Assembly (NCBI RefSeq): GCF_900090045.1
Contig: NC_041786.1
Location: 1,358,001-1,422,000 of the forward strand
Source of the DNA: Plasmodium malariae
Taxonomy: Eukaryota; Apicomplexa; Aconoidasida; Haemosporida; Plasmodiidae
Length of the DNA: 64,000 bases
Direction of reading: 5' to 3'
Shown here: in pieces, positions 1 to 10,197 of the stretch
How the letters are laid out: the number at the start of each line of letters is the position of its first letter
How positions within the stretch are numbered: the first letter of the stretch is position 1
Notes under the pieces: generated by a model
The model's input: the letters and a program-made list of their open reading frames with translations, nothing else
What the model was told of the DNA's origin: nothing
The model's database searches: none
Position numbers and translations under genes: made by a program

Positions 1-3000
1 CATATGATCTCCATTATTGTAGCTTATGTTATCAAAATAAAAGATGCATGTTTCTACTTCGAACGAATAGTCCTGCTTCATGTATTCGTACAGCAAAATC
101 TTTTTCAAATACGTTCTGTAATTACATAAAATTTTTATCACATTCAATTTGTCATTTTTATTTAAATAACAAAAATCCTCATTAATTTTTTTTATTATAT
201 TAATATTATCAAACTTTTGTCTTTCCTCCTCTGAAAAAAATTCAGATTTAACAGAGGACTTATCATCCAAAGAGTTAGACAGAAAAGAGAAATTATATGC
301 ACTACTGTTAGTGTTATGTTTATCGTAAAGGTTATCACACGGCATATCACACGGCATATCACACGGCATATCACACGGCATATCATACGGCATATCATAC
401 AACATTGTGTATCTTTTCCTTTTTTCATCAATTATATCCATCCCTTTTCTAAATGCAGATCCGTCTCTAATACCAGCGTCATTGTCTAAATCGTGCATTT
501 GCGTATATTCCTTTGTTAGTCCCTTCCTGATTTCGTTCTCTCCTTTACTCGTCTGAATTACCTTATTAATAAGCCTTTTCCTACTCATATCCATTCGACT
601 TATGTCATTAGTTGAATTAGCAGAAATGGAAACGAGGGAATTGTTCAAGTTAGTTCTTCTACTCTCACATTCGAAGTTGAAGTGGTCCAAGTTACAGTCT
701 AATTCGCGGTCAAAGCCACGGTTGATAGCACATTTAGAACTGCATTCCTTCGTGTGCTTCACTTCGTTATGACTGCTATTTACGCACTCATCAACGCATG
801 CGTTCCTATTTTTTTCCTGTATCTCCTTTAATCCCGAGTATTTTCCGATATTTTCCTTCTTTACATGAATGTTGTTACTACCACATTTCCTCTTATATCT
901 AACATTACATTCATTTTGGTTATTCTCCCTACAATTTGCTTCTCTATCCACATTGTCATATGTAGAATCTTCCCTCATGTAACTCTCGCATTTTTCAATT
1001 TTCCCTTTACACCCCATATTTTTAGGAAACGCGGTTAGTACAGTTTTCCCTCTATTGTTGTTAAAATTTGTAAGAACAAGACCTTCCTTTGTGATCATAC
1101 GAAGGTGGGAAGTACTAGCAGAAGCAGTAGTGGTAGATGCAACGCCAGTTATAGAAGCAGAGGACATATCAGCAGTTGTACCATTTTCACAGCTCTCATC
1201 GCACCTCCTCCTCCTCTTCACGTTATCGTGTCTGTTGAATGTTTCTTTACTGCAACTGCTTCTTTTGTAGTGCCCTGATTTATTGATGTTTTTTCCAGGT
1301 CCATCGGAACGTTCCACTTCAGGGGGCATCTCCAATTCCACGTCTTCTTCTCTTCGTGGTTCTTTCCGAACTAGCCTGTTTGCACAGGTCCTATGCATAT
1401 CTACTATTCCTTTTGTTGCTGTGCCATTTATGCACCTTTGATACATATTCTCATGTATATTAACATGATCATTGACAAAATTGCGCTTTTTATTTACTAA
1501 CACGTTCTTATTATTATTTCTGTCATAAATTATATCGTGAATGCCCTTTTCATTATTATGAACACTGTAAGGTAATTCATTATATATTCCTTTACTTCTA
1601 TCTCTTACGATTTCATTCTTTCCTTTAATGTATATATTTACTGTATCATAATTATCAGTGTTTATAGTGTTTAACTCTGTTTCCTTTTTTACTTTAAAAT
1701 AAAATGGTACGTTTTTATGATTAATAAAAACAATATGGTTATATGTACTTCCAGTTTTAAAGATAGAACAGCTGTTTCTATTATTATGTAGATCCTCTTT
1801 CCCTCTAGATGTTATTGCCACCTCAGAATAAGATTTACCAATACATTTATAATTTTTTTTTAACGTATTTTCAATTTTATCACTATGATTTGTTCCAAGT
1901 TTTATACTGCTATTCCTTCCCTGTATCTTCAACGGATTACCATTTCTTATAATATAATTTTTTTCATAACATTTGGAGGGATACATTTCAAAATTTTTAT
2001 TTTCTATTTCATAGGGAGATAATGGCATCTCTTCATTTTTCTGTTTTTCTTCTTCATTCCTCGTTCTGTCATTATTATATCCTTCTTCACTCCTCGTTCT
2101 ACCGTTATTGTTTCTTTCTTCACTCCTCGTTCTGTCATTATTATATCCTTCTTCACTCCTCGTTCTACCGTTATTGTTTCTTTCTTCACTCCTCGTTCTG
2201 TCATTATTATATCCTTCTTCACTCCTCGTTCTACCGTTATTGTTTCTTTCTTCATTCCTCGTTCTGTTGTTATTATATGCTCCTTCACTCCTTGTTCTAC
2301 TGCAATTAATTCCTCCTTCAAGTTGTTTACCGTCCTTGTTAAACTCATGTTCCTTGTCTTCGACCTCGTTTAATTTATATATTAGAGAACTTTCTGTTAA
2401 TAGGACGCTTATGCTGTTCAAGTTCCTAGTTTTAATGGTACCATTCGCGTCGATACACCCACCCTCTTCGATTTCGTTCCGAGTATTTGTAACGTTGTTC
2501 GTTGCGCTAATAAGGTGGACTTCCTCATTGTTTCCCACATCTATCATATCGTGTTCTTCACTGATGACGCTCCCTACATTATTAGCGCTTTCCACATTAA
2601 CGATACTTCCCATATTAGTAACGCTTCCAGCATTATGAGAACCTTCCCCACTAAATGCGCCAATCCCATTTAGTTTTCTCCTCTTGTCATTGGTGAACTC
2701 AATTGTATGCTGACCAGTTGGTCGACTATTGTGAAGACTTAATTTGTTGAGCGTCTTCTTCTCACAAGGCTGAAGGCTTCGACTTCTGTAAGTGTAATTT
2801 TTTGGGCTTGATAATTTGAAAGTATAAAAAAATTTAACAAAAGAACATATAACCACATCATCTGGATATGTTAAATCTTTTCTGTTCATAATTTTTTTTT
2901 TTACTTGCTCAATTAAAGAAATTTTGGATTGTATAATATTTTCCATACTTACAAATTTACTATTAAAAAATAATTTTTGAAAAACTTTCTCGTTTTTCTT

Positions 3001-3891
3001 AACAAAACTTATATACAAATTACAAATACATTCATTGTTCTTTTTACAAAAAAATAATTGAGAATTATATATTTGTATTTTATTTTTATATGCAATTATT
3101 TTGACAAACAAGGAAATTAAATATGCACATGAGTGTATATCTTTCATGTATTTAAAAAAATCAGAGAAATGAGTAACATTTTTATAAAAAACAAAGGAAT
3201 AATCATAAATATCAAATTGTAATTTATTTAAATCTATTTGATAATAATTATAATTTTTCAAAAATTTATATACTTCTTCATTTGTTATGATATAATTACA
3301 TACTTCTTTTTTTACTATAAATGAATGGTTATTATTTATCTTTATGTTGTATTTGTCCATAATAAAAAAAATTAAAGAGTCAAAGGTATCCTTTAAAGCA
3401 ACTCTTATATTTGATACCTTATCCCCTTCAACTTTGCAATTGTGAACGTAATTGTTTTGCTTAATCTGTTTTTTGTCTTTTTCCATATATGAAAGCGGAA
3501 TATTATTATTCTTTTTTCTTGCTGAATCAATCATTCTTTTCAATTCGCTATTTTTCTTTACTATACACACACTTTTCATTTCCGATATATTTTCCAGAAA
3601 AATTACATGTATGCATCCCTGATATGCATTTTTGCTTAGTTTGAAAAAGGTTAAATTACATGCTTTTATAAAAAAATTATTATGCTGAAAAACGTCTAGT
3701 ACTTCTTCATAAAGACTTAAAATGTCCAAATCAAAAGAACTATACCCTTTTTTAATATCTGTGTATTCCTTCTTCGCTTCTCTAATTTTTAGCATCTCGT
3801 GGTACTTACCCACCATCAAGTTATAGCTGCCACTCTTTTGCAAGTATTGATGAATAATGTCATATGTTAACAACTTATCTACTTCGTCCAT
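1..3891 (-). CDS. Large conserved-type Plasmodium protein, unknown function (3' end outside window)
   Basis: An uninterrupted reading frame runs from an ATG at 3891 down to the left edge, about 1,297 codons, so the stop lies outside the window. The start is the first ATG, and upstream DNA is a noncoding 20-bp array. The first ~370 residues (MDEVDKLLTYDIIHQYLQKS...) look globular, with alternating hydrophobic and charged segments. From about residue 380 the protein becomes Asn/Ser/Glu-rich low complexity, typical of Plasmodium insertions. It holds an array of alternating 10- and 11-residue blocks (RTRSEERNNG / RTRSEEGYNND) and a DMPC tetrapeptide array near the left edge. More globular-looking sequence reappears in the last ~50 codons. 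I recognise no domain, signal peptide or membrane segment and assign no function. Confidence 0.8.
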   Translation of the reverse strand, partial: MDEVDKLLTYDIIHQYLQKSGSYNLMVGKYHEMLKIREAKKEYTDIKKGYSSFDLDILSLYEEVLDVFQHNNFFIKACNLTFFKLSKNAYQGCIHVIFLENISEMKSVCIVKKNSELKRMIDSARKKNNNIPLSYMEKDKKQIKQNNYVHNCKVEGDKVSNIRVALKDTFDSLIFFIMDKYNIKINNNHSFIVKKEVCNYIITNEEVYKFLKNYNYYQIDLNKLQFDIYDYSFVFYKNVTHFSDFFKYMKDIHSCAYLISLFVKIIAYKNKIQIYNSQLFFCKKNNECICNLYISFVKKNEKVFQKLFFNSKFVSMENIIQSKISLIEQVKKKIMNRKDLTYPDDVVICSFVKFFYTFKLSSPKNYTYRSRSLQPCEKKTLNKLSLHNSRPTGQHTIEFTNDKRRKLNGIGAFSGEGSHNAGSVTNMGSIVNVESANNVGSVISEEHDMIDVGNNEEVHLISATNNVTNTRNEIEEGGCIDANGTIKTRNLNSISVLLTESSLIYKLNEVEDKEHEFNKDGKQLEGGINCSRTRSEGAYNNNRTRNEERNNNGRTRSEEGYNNDRTRSEERNNNGRTRSEEGYNNDRTRSEERNNNGRTRSEEGYNNDRTRNEEEKQKNEEMPLSPYEIENKNFEMYPSKCYEKNYIIRNGNPLKIQGRNSSIKLGTNHSDKIENTLKKNYKCIGKSYSEVAITSRGKEDLHNNRNSCSIFKTGSTYNHIVFINHKNVPFYFKVKKETELNTINTDNYDTVNIYIKGKNEIVRDRSKGIYNELPYSVHNNEKGIHDIIYDRNNNKNVLVNKKRNFVNDHVNIHENMYQRCINGTATKGIVDMHRTCANRLVRKEPRREEDVELEMPPEVERSDGPGKNINKSGHYKRSSCSKETFNRHDNVKRRRRCDESCENGTTADMSSASITGVASTTTASASTSHLRMITKEGLVLTNFNNNRGKTVLTAFPKNMGCKGKIEKCESYMREDSTYDNVDREANCRENNQNECNVRYKRKCGSNNIHVKKENIGKYSGLKEIQEKNRNACVDECVNSSHNEVKHTKECSSKCAINRGFDRELDCNLDHFNFECESRRTNLNNSLVSISANSTNDISRMDMSRKRLINKVIQTSKGENEIRKGLTKEYTQMHDLDNDAGIRDGSAFRKGMDIIDEKRKRYTMLYDMPYDMPCDMPCDMPCDMPCDNLYDKHNTNSSAYNFSFLSNSLDDKSSVKSEFFSEEERQKFDNINIIKKINEDFCYLNKNDKLNVIKILCNYRTYLKKILLYEYMKQDYSFEVETCIFYFDNISYNNGDHM
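334..405 (-). repeat. 12-bp coding minisatellite (DMPC/DMPY)
   Basis: Six near-identical 12-bp units (reading ggcatatcacac on the + strand) encode Asp-Met-Pro-Cys or Asp-Met-Pro-Tyr in the gene above. The unit is a multiple of three and keeps the frame. Confidence 0.85.
2047..2307 (-). repeat. 63-bp coding repeat (21-residue dimer)
   Basis: About four copies of a 63-bp unit encode two related half-repeats, RTRSEEGYNND and RTRSEERNNG, so the array is itself a doubled older motif. All units preserve the frame of the large left-edge gene. Confidence 0.85.
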
Positions 3892-3931
3892 GTTTGTGTT
3901 CGTAACTATACTACACTATAAAACAAATTAT

Positions 3932-4128
3932 TGCACCTTAATATAATTTTATACACCTTAATATAATTTTATACACCTTAATATAATTTTATACACCTTA
4001 ATATAATTTTATACACCTTAATATAATTTTATACACCTTAATATAATTTTATACACCTTAATATAATTTTATACACCTTAACATAATTTTATACACTTTT
4101 ATATAATTTTTTACACCTTAATATAATT
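3932..4128. repeat. 20-bp tandem array upstream of the left-edge gene
   Basis: About nine to ten copies of acaccttaatataattttat lie within 250 bp upstream of the ATG at 3891; the last copies are degenerate. The position suggests 5' untranslated or promoter DNA. Function unknown. Confidence 0.9.
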
Positions 4129-4747
4129 TAATATATTATTATATTATTATATATTTATGTGCCTTATAATGTAATAATGTAAAAGTATCGTTAAATAGTT
4201 AAGCCAAAGAGTCTTAAATCCCAATAGGAAAAAAAAAAAAAAAAAAAAAAGGAAAAAAAACAAAAGGTAGTACGACTCTTTTTTTTTTTTTTAGAACAAA
4301 ATGTATCTGCACGTTCAGAATATTTTTCTACATAGGACAGAAATAAAATAATCTGTATTTTAGTATATTTGTGCATATATTTTATATACTGGTAATGTTG
4401 ATATGCACTGGTAATACTTCTATATAATGGTTTACATTGGTAATTTCTTTTATTACTATTTTTGTATTTTCCGGTTTTTGTATACAACTATGTACACAAA
4501 TAAAAGGGGGGAAAAAAAAATGTACAAGTCAGGTAAGTCGAAAATATAAAGTAGGTAGAAAGTTGTACAACTAAAGTGTTTAGAAAGAGTACACTAAATA
4601 AAAGGGAGAAAATGGAGAAAAGGAAAAGGAAAAAAAGGTACGGAAAATTCAGAAAAAAGTTAGAAAATGTGTGAAAAATATTTTTAAAAGGTTCTTAAAA
4701 TGGGAAATTAAGAAAAAAAAATAATAAAATAAATAATAAAAAAAATA

Positions 4748-5010
4748 AAATCAAAATAAAATTAATCAAAATCAAAATAAAATTAATCAAAATCAAAATA
4801 AAATTAATCAAAATCAAAATAAAATTAATCAAAATCAAAATAAAATTAATCAAAATCAAAATAAAATCAATCAAAATCAAAATAAAATCAATCAAAATCA
4901 AAATAAAATCAATCAAAATCAAAATAAAATCAATCAAAATCAAAATAAAATCAATCAAAATCAAAATAAAATCAATCAAAATCAAAATAAAATCAATCAA
5001 AATCAAAATA
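4748..5010. repeat. 21-bp tandem array
   Basis: About 12 copies of a 21-bp unit (attaatcaaaatcaaaataa plus one a). There are two sub-types: the left copies have aattaatc and the right copies have aatcaatc, showing block-wise expansion. Intergenic. Confidence 0.9.
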
Positions 5011-5311
5011 AAAATGTGGATAAATACATAAAAGCAGAAGAAATTATAACGACACAAGTATTTTTTTCAGTAACACCTGTTGGTTTTTTCATAAATACAA
5101 TGACATGTACGACACAAAAGTATATATATACATTTATGTACGTATGTAAACATATAGTATACGAATTTTGAGAAGACGTTCAACTTGTTATATATGTGTA
5201 GAGAAATTATTGTTCCTTTTCAAAATTTATAAGAACATTTTTTTAATATTTCTTTCCTGGTTTGTTTTTTTTTTAAATTACACTTCTGTGTTCACATGCG
5301 TATTTATTTTT

Positions 5312-5485
5312 GCATCCATTTTTACATTCCTTTTTGCACTACTTTTTACATTGCTTTTTACATTCCTTTTTGCACTACTTTTTACATTGCTTTTTACATT
5401 CCTTTTTGCGCTGATTTTTACATTGCTTTTTACATTCCTTTTTGCGCTGATTTTTACATTGCTTTTTACATTCCTTTTTTTGCTC
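5312..5485. repeat. 36-bp tandem array
   Basis: About 4.5 copies of a pyrimidine-rich 36-bp unit alternating ttttacattgcttttt and ttttacattcctttttgc. Left copies carry gcactac and right copies gcgctga. Intergenic. Confidence 0.85.
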
Positions 5486-5837
5486 TAACTTTTGCATTGC
5501 TTTTTTTTTTTTGTTCACTTTTGTATCTATTTCAATTTTATTAATATTTTTTTTCGAGCTCTATTAGTACACACTATAATCGAGGGAAGTGCATGAACGT
5601 TTTGCAAATATATTAAAAAATTTGTGTAATTCCCTCTTCACTACTTAATAAATCTCTATTTGATCAAACGTTTTTTTCTTCCCCTTTTTTTATATAAGAC
5701 AACCAAATGGTGTATTTTTTTTTTATAGTTATGTGTATACATAGAAAATGAAATGGAAATGTTTGTGTGCGACTTTTGTTTCATGTGCAATTCCTTTTAC
5801 ACAAATGTGTACAACATATGCATGCGCAATGAACACT

Positions 5838-5975
5838 TTTTCTTATTTTTTCTTTTTCTCACTTATTTCTTCTTTTTTTTTCTTTTTCTCACTTATTTCT
5901 TCTTTTTTTTTCTTTTTCTCACTTATTTCTTCTTTTTTTTTCTTTTTCTCACTTATTTTTTCTTTTTTTTTCTTT
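5838..5975. repeat. 30-bp pyrimidine tandem array
   Basis: About 4.5 copies of a 30-bp unit built from tctttttctcacttatttct plus a T run. Strongly strand-asymmetric (almost no purines on +). Intergenic. Confidence 0.9.
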
Positions 5976-6872
5976 TTTTTCTATTAATTCTCTTTTTTAA
6001 TCCATTTCATTTCAATGTTTTTACCGAATTTTTAAGCATATCAAATAGGCATTATAAATGATTTATGAGATAAAACGCATAAAGCTCACCAAACAGTACG
6101 ATATATCTTACAGTATATATTCATCTTAAGCTACCCTCCCATATCCTCTACGCAACAAAAAAAAAAAAAACTGTATGATCAAAGGTAATATTAACCATTG
6201 TTTCTAATTTTTTATTTACATAAATAATAATAAAAAAAAAAAAAACCCTTTATTTTTCCAAACACTGAAAATGTAAAATTAAATAGAATAAATAGCACAT
6301 TTTTTTAGTTTACTGACAGTGTTGCAATGTAGTATGTTCATATATATATATATATATTTTATATATAATTGAGAATTGCACTTCCATAAATGATCATCTA
6401 TTTTTTTCAATTTCACCTTACATGTTAATGCAATATATAAGGGAAAAAAAAAAAAAAATTTATACACATACATAGATAGGAAGTTGGGAAAAAAAGAATT
6501 CAAAATATTTGAAGATAGCTATAAAAAGAAATTCAAAAAAAATAAGCAGAGAGCTTAATAAACAAGTTCACTCCTTATTAATGAAACGTTTTATAAATTT
6601 TAAAGATGCTGATCCAATGAAAAATATTTAATAATAGAAATTGGAGTATTACACATATTAAATGGAAAAATATTCTTCTGTAATTTATTTTTATATATTT
6701 TCTTTTTTTTTTTTTTTTTTTTAAGCTATTTTTCGCAATTTTTTTTTTTTAAATAAAATACAAAATTACATACTTATATGTTAATAATACTGAGAACTGT
6801 TTTGCTTTATTTGACATTATTTTGTTTTGCTATATTTTTTTTTTTTTCGTTCCTCGTAAATATTCTGTAAAA

Positions 6873-7652
6873 ATGCTTAGATCAGTTTTTGCGTTACATA
6901 CATATCTTCATTCATTTAAGGTATTAAAAAATTTTTAATTAAAAAATAAAAAAAAATTCAAAATAGAATAAAAAATGCTATATGAACGATTGCTTAAAAG
7001 CGAAGGTGTAATTTTGTTTTGTTTCAATTCAATGAAGTTACGAACTGATCCATAATGTTCGTGAATTTTTCTAATTATTATTAGCATTTTTTTATATTAC
7101 CACCAATATATTTATTTATGCATGTGTGTGTGTTTTTCATTGTAGAAAGGGGGAGTACCCAAGAAGAATTTTCTATACTTGAAACAAGTAACTTTCCTTT
7201 CTTTCATTTTTGCACACACATATATGTAATTATGGCTGTAACATTATACTTTTTAAAAAAAAAATTTTTTTTTTTTAATGCTACTTTAATATATAATGGT
7301 ATGGCATCTTTTCTCTGTTCGTTTTACCATTATTTTTTTTTTTTTCCCCTTTGTTAAATAGTTTACCTGTATATATGTGTTTATAAATTTCGTAATCAAA
7401 CTGTATAAAATATTGTGTATCTGGTATTTTAAAATATTTTGTATAAAAGCTGAGCTCATCTTCTATATCTTTGTTGTTGTTTTCTTTTTTTATTTTTTAT
7501 AGGAGAAGTTAATATGCAACCAGCAAACTCCCTTACATATATATAATGCAACAAAGTTTTCGAAGAAGTCAATGAATCATAGATTGTTCTATATAAATTG
7601 GGTTTTCGTCTTTTTATTTCTAGACATGTGTAATAGTCATTTAGATATATGA
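6873..7652 (+). CDS. Small three-exon membrane protein (79 aa), possibly mitochondrial
   Basis: Three exons are inferred: 6873-6920, 7146-7187 and 7503-7652. All junctions are phase 0, with donors gtatta and gtaact and acceptors cattgtag and ttttatag. Joined, they give a 79-residue protein starting MLRSVFALHTYLHSF and ending in TGA. The N-terminus is short, basic and Leu/Ser-rich, like a mitochondrial leader. The middle is Lys/Asn-rich, and near the C-terminus a hydrophobic stretch (LFYINWVFVFLFLDMC) could be one membrane span. The third exon alone stays open for 50 codons. I do not recognise the family; small multi-exon genes of this shape are often respiratory-chain or ATP-synthase subunits in Plasmodium (inference). 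Exon 3 could instead begin at an acceptor near 7361, but that reading gives an implausible, almost wholly hydrophobic tail. Confidence 0.6.
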
Positions 7653-7974
7653 ATATAAAAAAAGAAAAAGAAAAGAGACACTGCAATTAAAACTATTATT
7701 CTTTCCGTACTTCGAAAATACATATATACTTATACATGTATAAGTAATGTATGGATAATAGATGTACATACATGTACATTACATTTTACATAGGTGTATT
7801 ACGTTGTTCGTAAGTTATAAAACCACTACTGTAAAAAACAAAAACGTGCATATAAACATATTGCACTTTGGTTAATTTTTAAACTTTTATTTTATTTTAT
7901 ATTTGTTGTGTACTTATGAACAGTTATGAAATTAATAAGACTTCCAAAAAAAAAAAAAAAAGGTTAAATATAAA

Positions 7975-8085
7975 AAATAAAATATAAATCATAAAAAATG
8001 GAATATAAAAAATAGAATATAAAAAATGGAATATAAAAAATAGAATATAAAAAATAGAATATAAAAAATATAAAATAGTATATAA
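7975..8085. repeat. 14-bp tandem array 3' of FIS1
   Basis: Degenerate copies of aaaaaatagaatat / aaaaaatggaatat lie just downstream of the FIS1 stop, probably in its 3' untranslated region. Confidence 0.75.
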
Positions 8086-8132
8086 TATAAAATGGTGAAA
8101 CAAAAATCATAAATTTATCCTCTACAAAAAAA

Positions 8133-9008
8133 TTAAAAATATTTAAAAGATTTAAAAGATAGATAAATTCCACACGCTGTAAGTGCAACTAACAATGCAC
8201 CTATTAATCCGTCTGATGATATTAAATCAAACAACAAGCTTTTTAAAGCTAAGGCATTACTGTTTCTTGCATCAATTTTTAACAGTGCATTTAAATAGTT
8301 TTTTGCTTTTTTATAATCTCTTAATTTTATATGTGCTATAGCTAGCTGGTATAAACAATCAATGCGATTGTAATTTATAAGTAATAATTCGTGCAACAAA
8401 GACGAAGCATATTTTATATTTTTTAAATCGGACGAACATATTAATAAACAGGCGTAATCGAATTGTGTCTTCGGCATTACGTGGTCAACCGACAACTCCT
8501 GCAAAATAAGCAAAACATACATGGGTTTATGTACACATGTGTGTGTGTATGTACGTATGTGTATAAATGTATGTGTATGTACGTATGTGTATGTACGTAT
8601 GTGTATAAATGTATGTGTATATGTATATGTATATATATGTATGTGTTTATGTATATATATGTATGTGTTTATGTGTACATTTCTTCCGTTAATTTAAACC
8701 AATACATTTGAAGTTACACTAGCGCATTTATGCACACAGTTGGAGTAAATATAGCATAAGACATATACACACAACTGAGGTACATATAAGCAACAGTTAA
8801 ACACTCACAGATCTGTATATATAGTGAAAAATAATAGGCATTTTCAGGTGCTCAATATATATATATACACAGGCATATGTTAATATATATATCAGTACGA
8901 GAACATATCTTACAGCTATTTTTGCAAACTAAATTTTTCATTCCTTACAGTTTCGTATTCGTTTTTCAGTCTTTGAAGTTCAATTTTCAGAAACTCTGGT
9001 TTGTCCAT
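8133..9008 (-). CDS. FIS1: Mitochondrial fission 1 protein
   Basis: Fis1 is the tail-anchored outer-membrane adaptor that helps recruit the division dynamin to mitochondria and peroxisomes. Exon 1 is 9008-8949 (starts MDKPEFLKIELQRLKNEYET) and exon 2 is 8498-8133, joined in phase 0 (donor gtaagg, acceptor ttttgcag). The product is 141 residues, close to the usual ~150. The body fits the Fis1 TPR-like bundle: YACLLICSSD, the LYQLAIAHIKLRDYKKA helix-turn-helix, and NSNALALKSLL. It ends in a single hydrophobic segment (GLIGALLVALTACGIYL) and a short basic tail, the tail-anchor signature. The 450-bp intron is rich in gtatgt microsatellite. The identification rests on domain order and tail, from family knowledge. 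Confidence 0.9.
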
Positions 9009-10197
9009 TTTTTTTTTTTTTTTTTTTTTTTTCTAATTATTTGATAAAGATATAAATTTAAAAAGAAAAAGAAAAGAAGATAATGAAATAAGGAAATAAC
9101 AGAATAATGCAATAACGCAAGAACGAAATGAGAAAAGAAAAAATGAAAAAGATAAAGCTTCACGAACGTTACTACCTTCAGTATCTTATTAGTTCATAAT
9201 TAAATCCTTCCCTTCTCAGTATTTGTTAAACCTGTATTTTTCAGATATTTTTGTGATATTATTAACTTTTGAATTGTTTAAAAAAAAAAAAAAAAAAAAA
9301 GAATGTAAATACAATACAGAAGCACACAAAAATGTATCAAAGAAAAAAAAAAAAAAAAATATACTTGGTTATTTCATTTCATATACATTTGATGCACGTA
9401 CAATATAATTGACTTATTTTGTAGGATGTAGCAAAAAATTGGATAGAACAAAATAAAAACGAAATAAATACATAATAAAAATGAAATTAATACAAAATAA
9501 AAGTAAATTGAAAACAAAATTAATACAAAATAAAAGTAAATTGAAAACAAAATTAATACAAAATAAAAGTAAATTGAAAACAAAATTAATACAAAATTAA
9601 AACAAAATTAAAACAAAATTAAAACAAAATTAAAACAAAATTAAAACGAACTAAAAACAATATAAAAACAAAATTAAAATAAAATAAAAATAAGGGTGTT
9701 TAAACGGAAAAAAATGTATTTCGTTCTTTATGCTATTATGTTCCGCCTCTATTAAGTGTTTTGTCCGCCTTTCCTTTTTGTTTTCCATATCCTTTTCCTT
9801 CATTTTTATTTTTATTTATTTTTACATGTTTTACTTTTTTTTTTTTTTTTTTTTTCCTTTTTGTGTTTTCATTGCAACACATGTATTCATTGTTTTATTA
9901 TATTTAATTTATGCACCTGATATATGTAAATTATTTCTTACACGAAGGACAAAAAAGTATAATTGGAATAAATAAATCTGATAAATTAAATGAATAAAAT
10001 AAACCAAATGAATTAAAAAAATGTAATGAATTTAACGAATTAAACGAGTTAAATCGGTTAACACGTAAAATAAGATGAAAAGCTTAAATGGGTTAAATAA
10101 ATGGGTTAAATTCATCAAAAAAGGATTCAATTTTTAAAAAACGAATTTCCAATTTCCTGCATTTGTTTATTTGTTATAATAACGCAAACGAGAAAAA
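9009..10197. other. Intergenic region between FIS1 and the RlmI-like gene
   Basis: It contains a 27-base T run immediately upstream of the FIS1 start, A-runs at ~9280 and ~9341, one tandem array, and otherwise AT-rich DNA. No exon recognised. Confidence 0.6.
9476..9600. repeat. 33-bp tandem array
   Basis: Three to four copies of a 33-bp unit (aaaataaaagtaaattgaaa plus acaaaattaatac), followed by shorter aattaaaac units up to ~9650. Intergenic. Confidence 0.85.

Larger units (their letters stand above)
3892..6872. other. Intergenic region, repeats only
   Basis: About 3 kb separates the left-edge gene (leftward) from the small three-exon gene (rightward), so it should hold two divergent promoters. 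I see poly(A)/poly(T) runs and four tandem arrays (listed separately). The apparent ORFs here are read-through of those arrays. No convincing exon was found. Confidence 0.6.
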
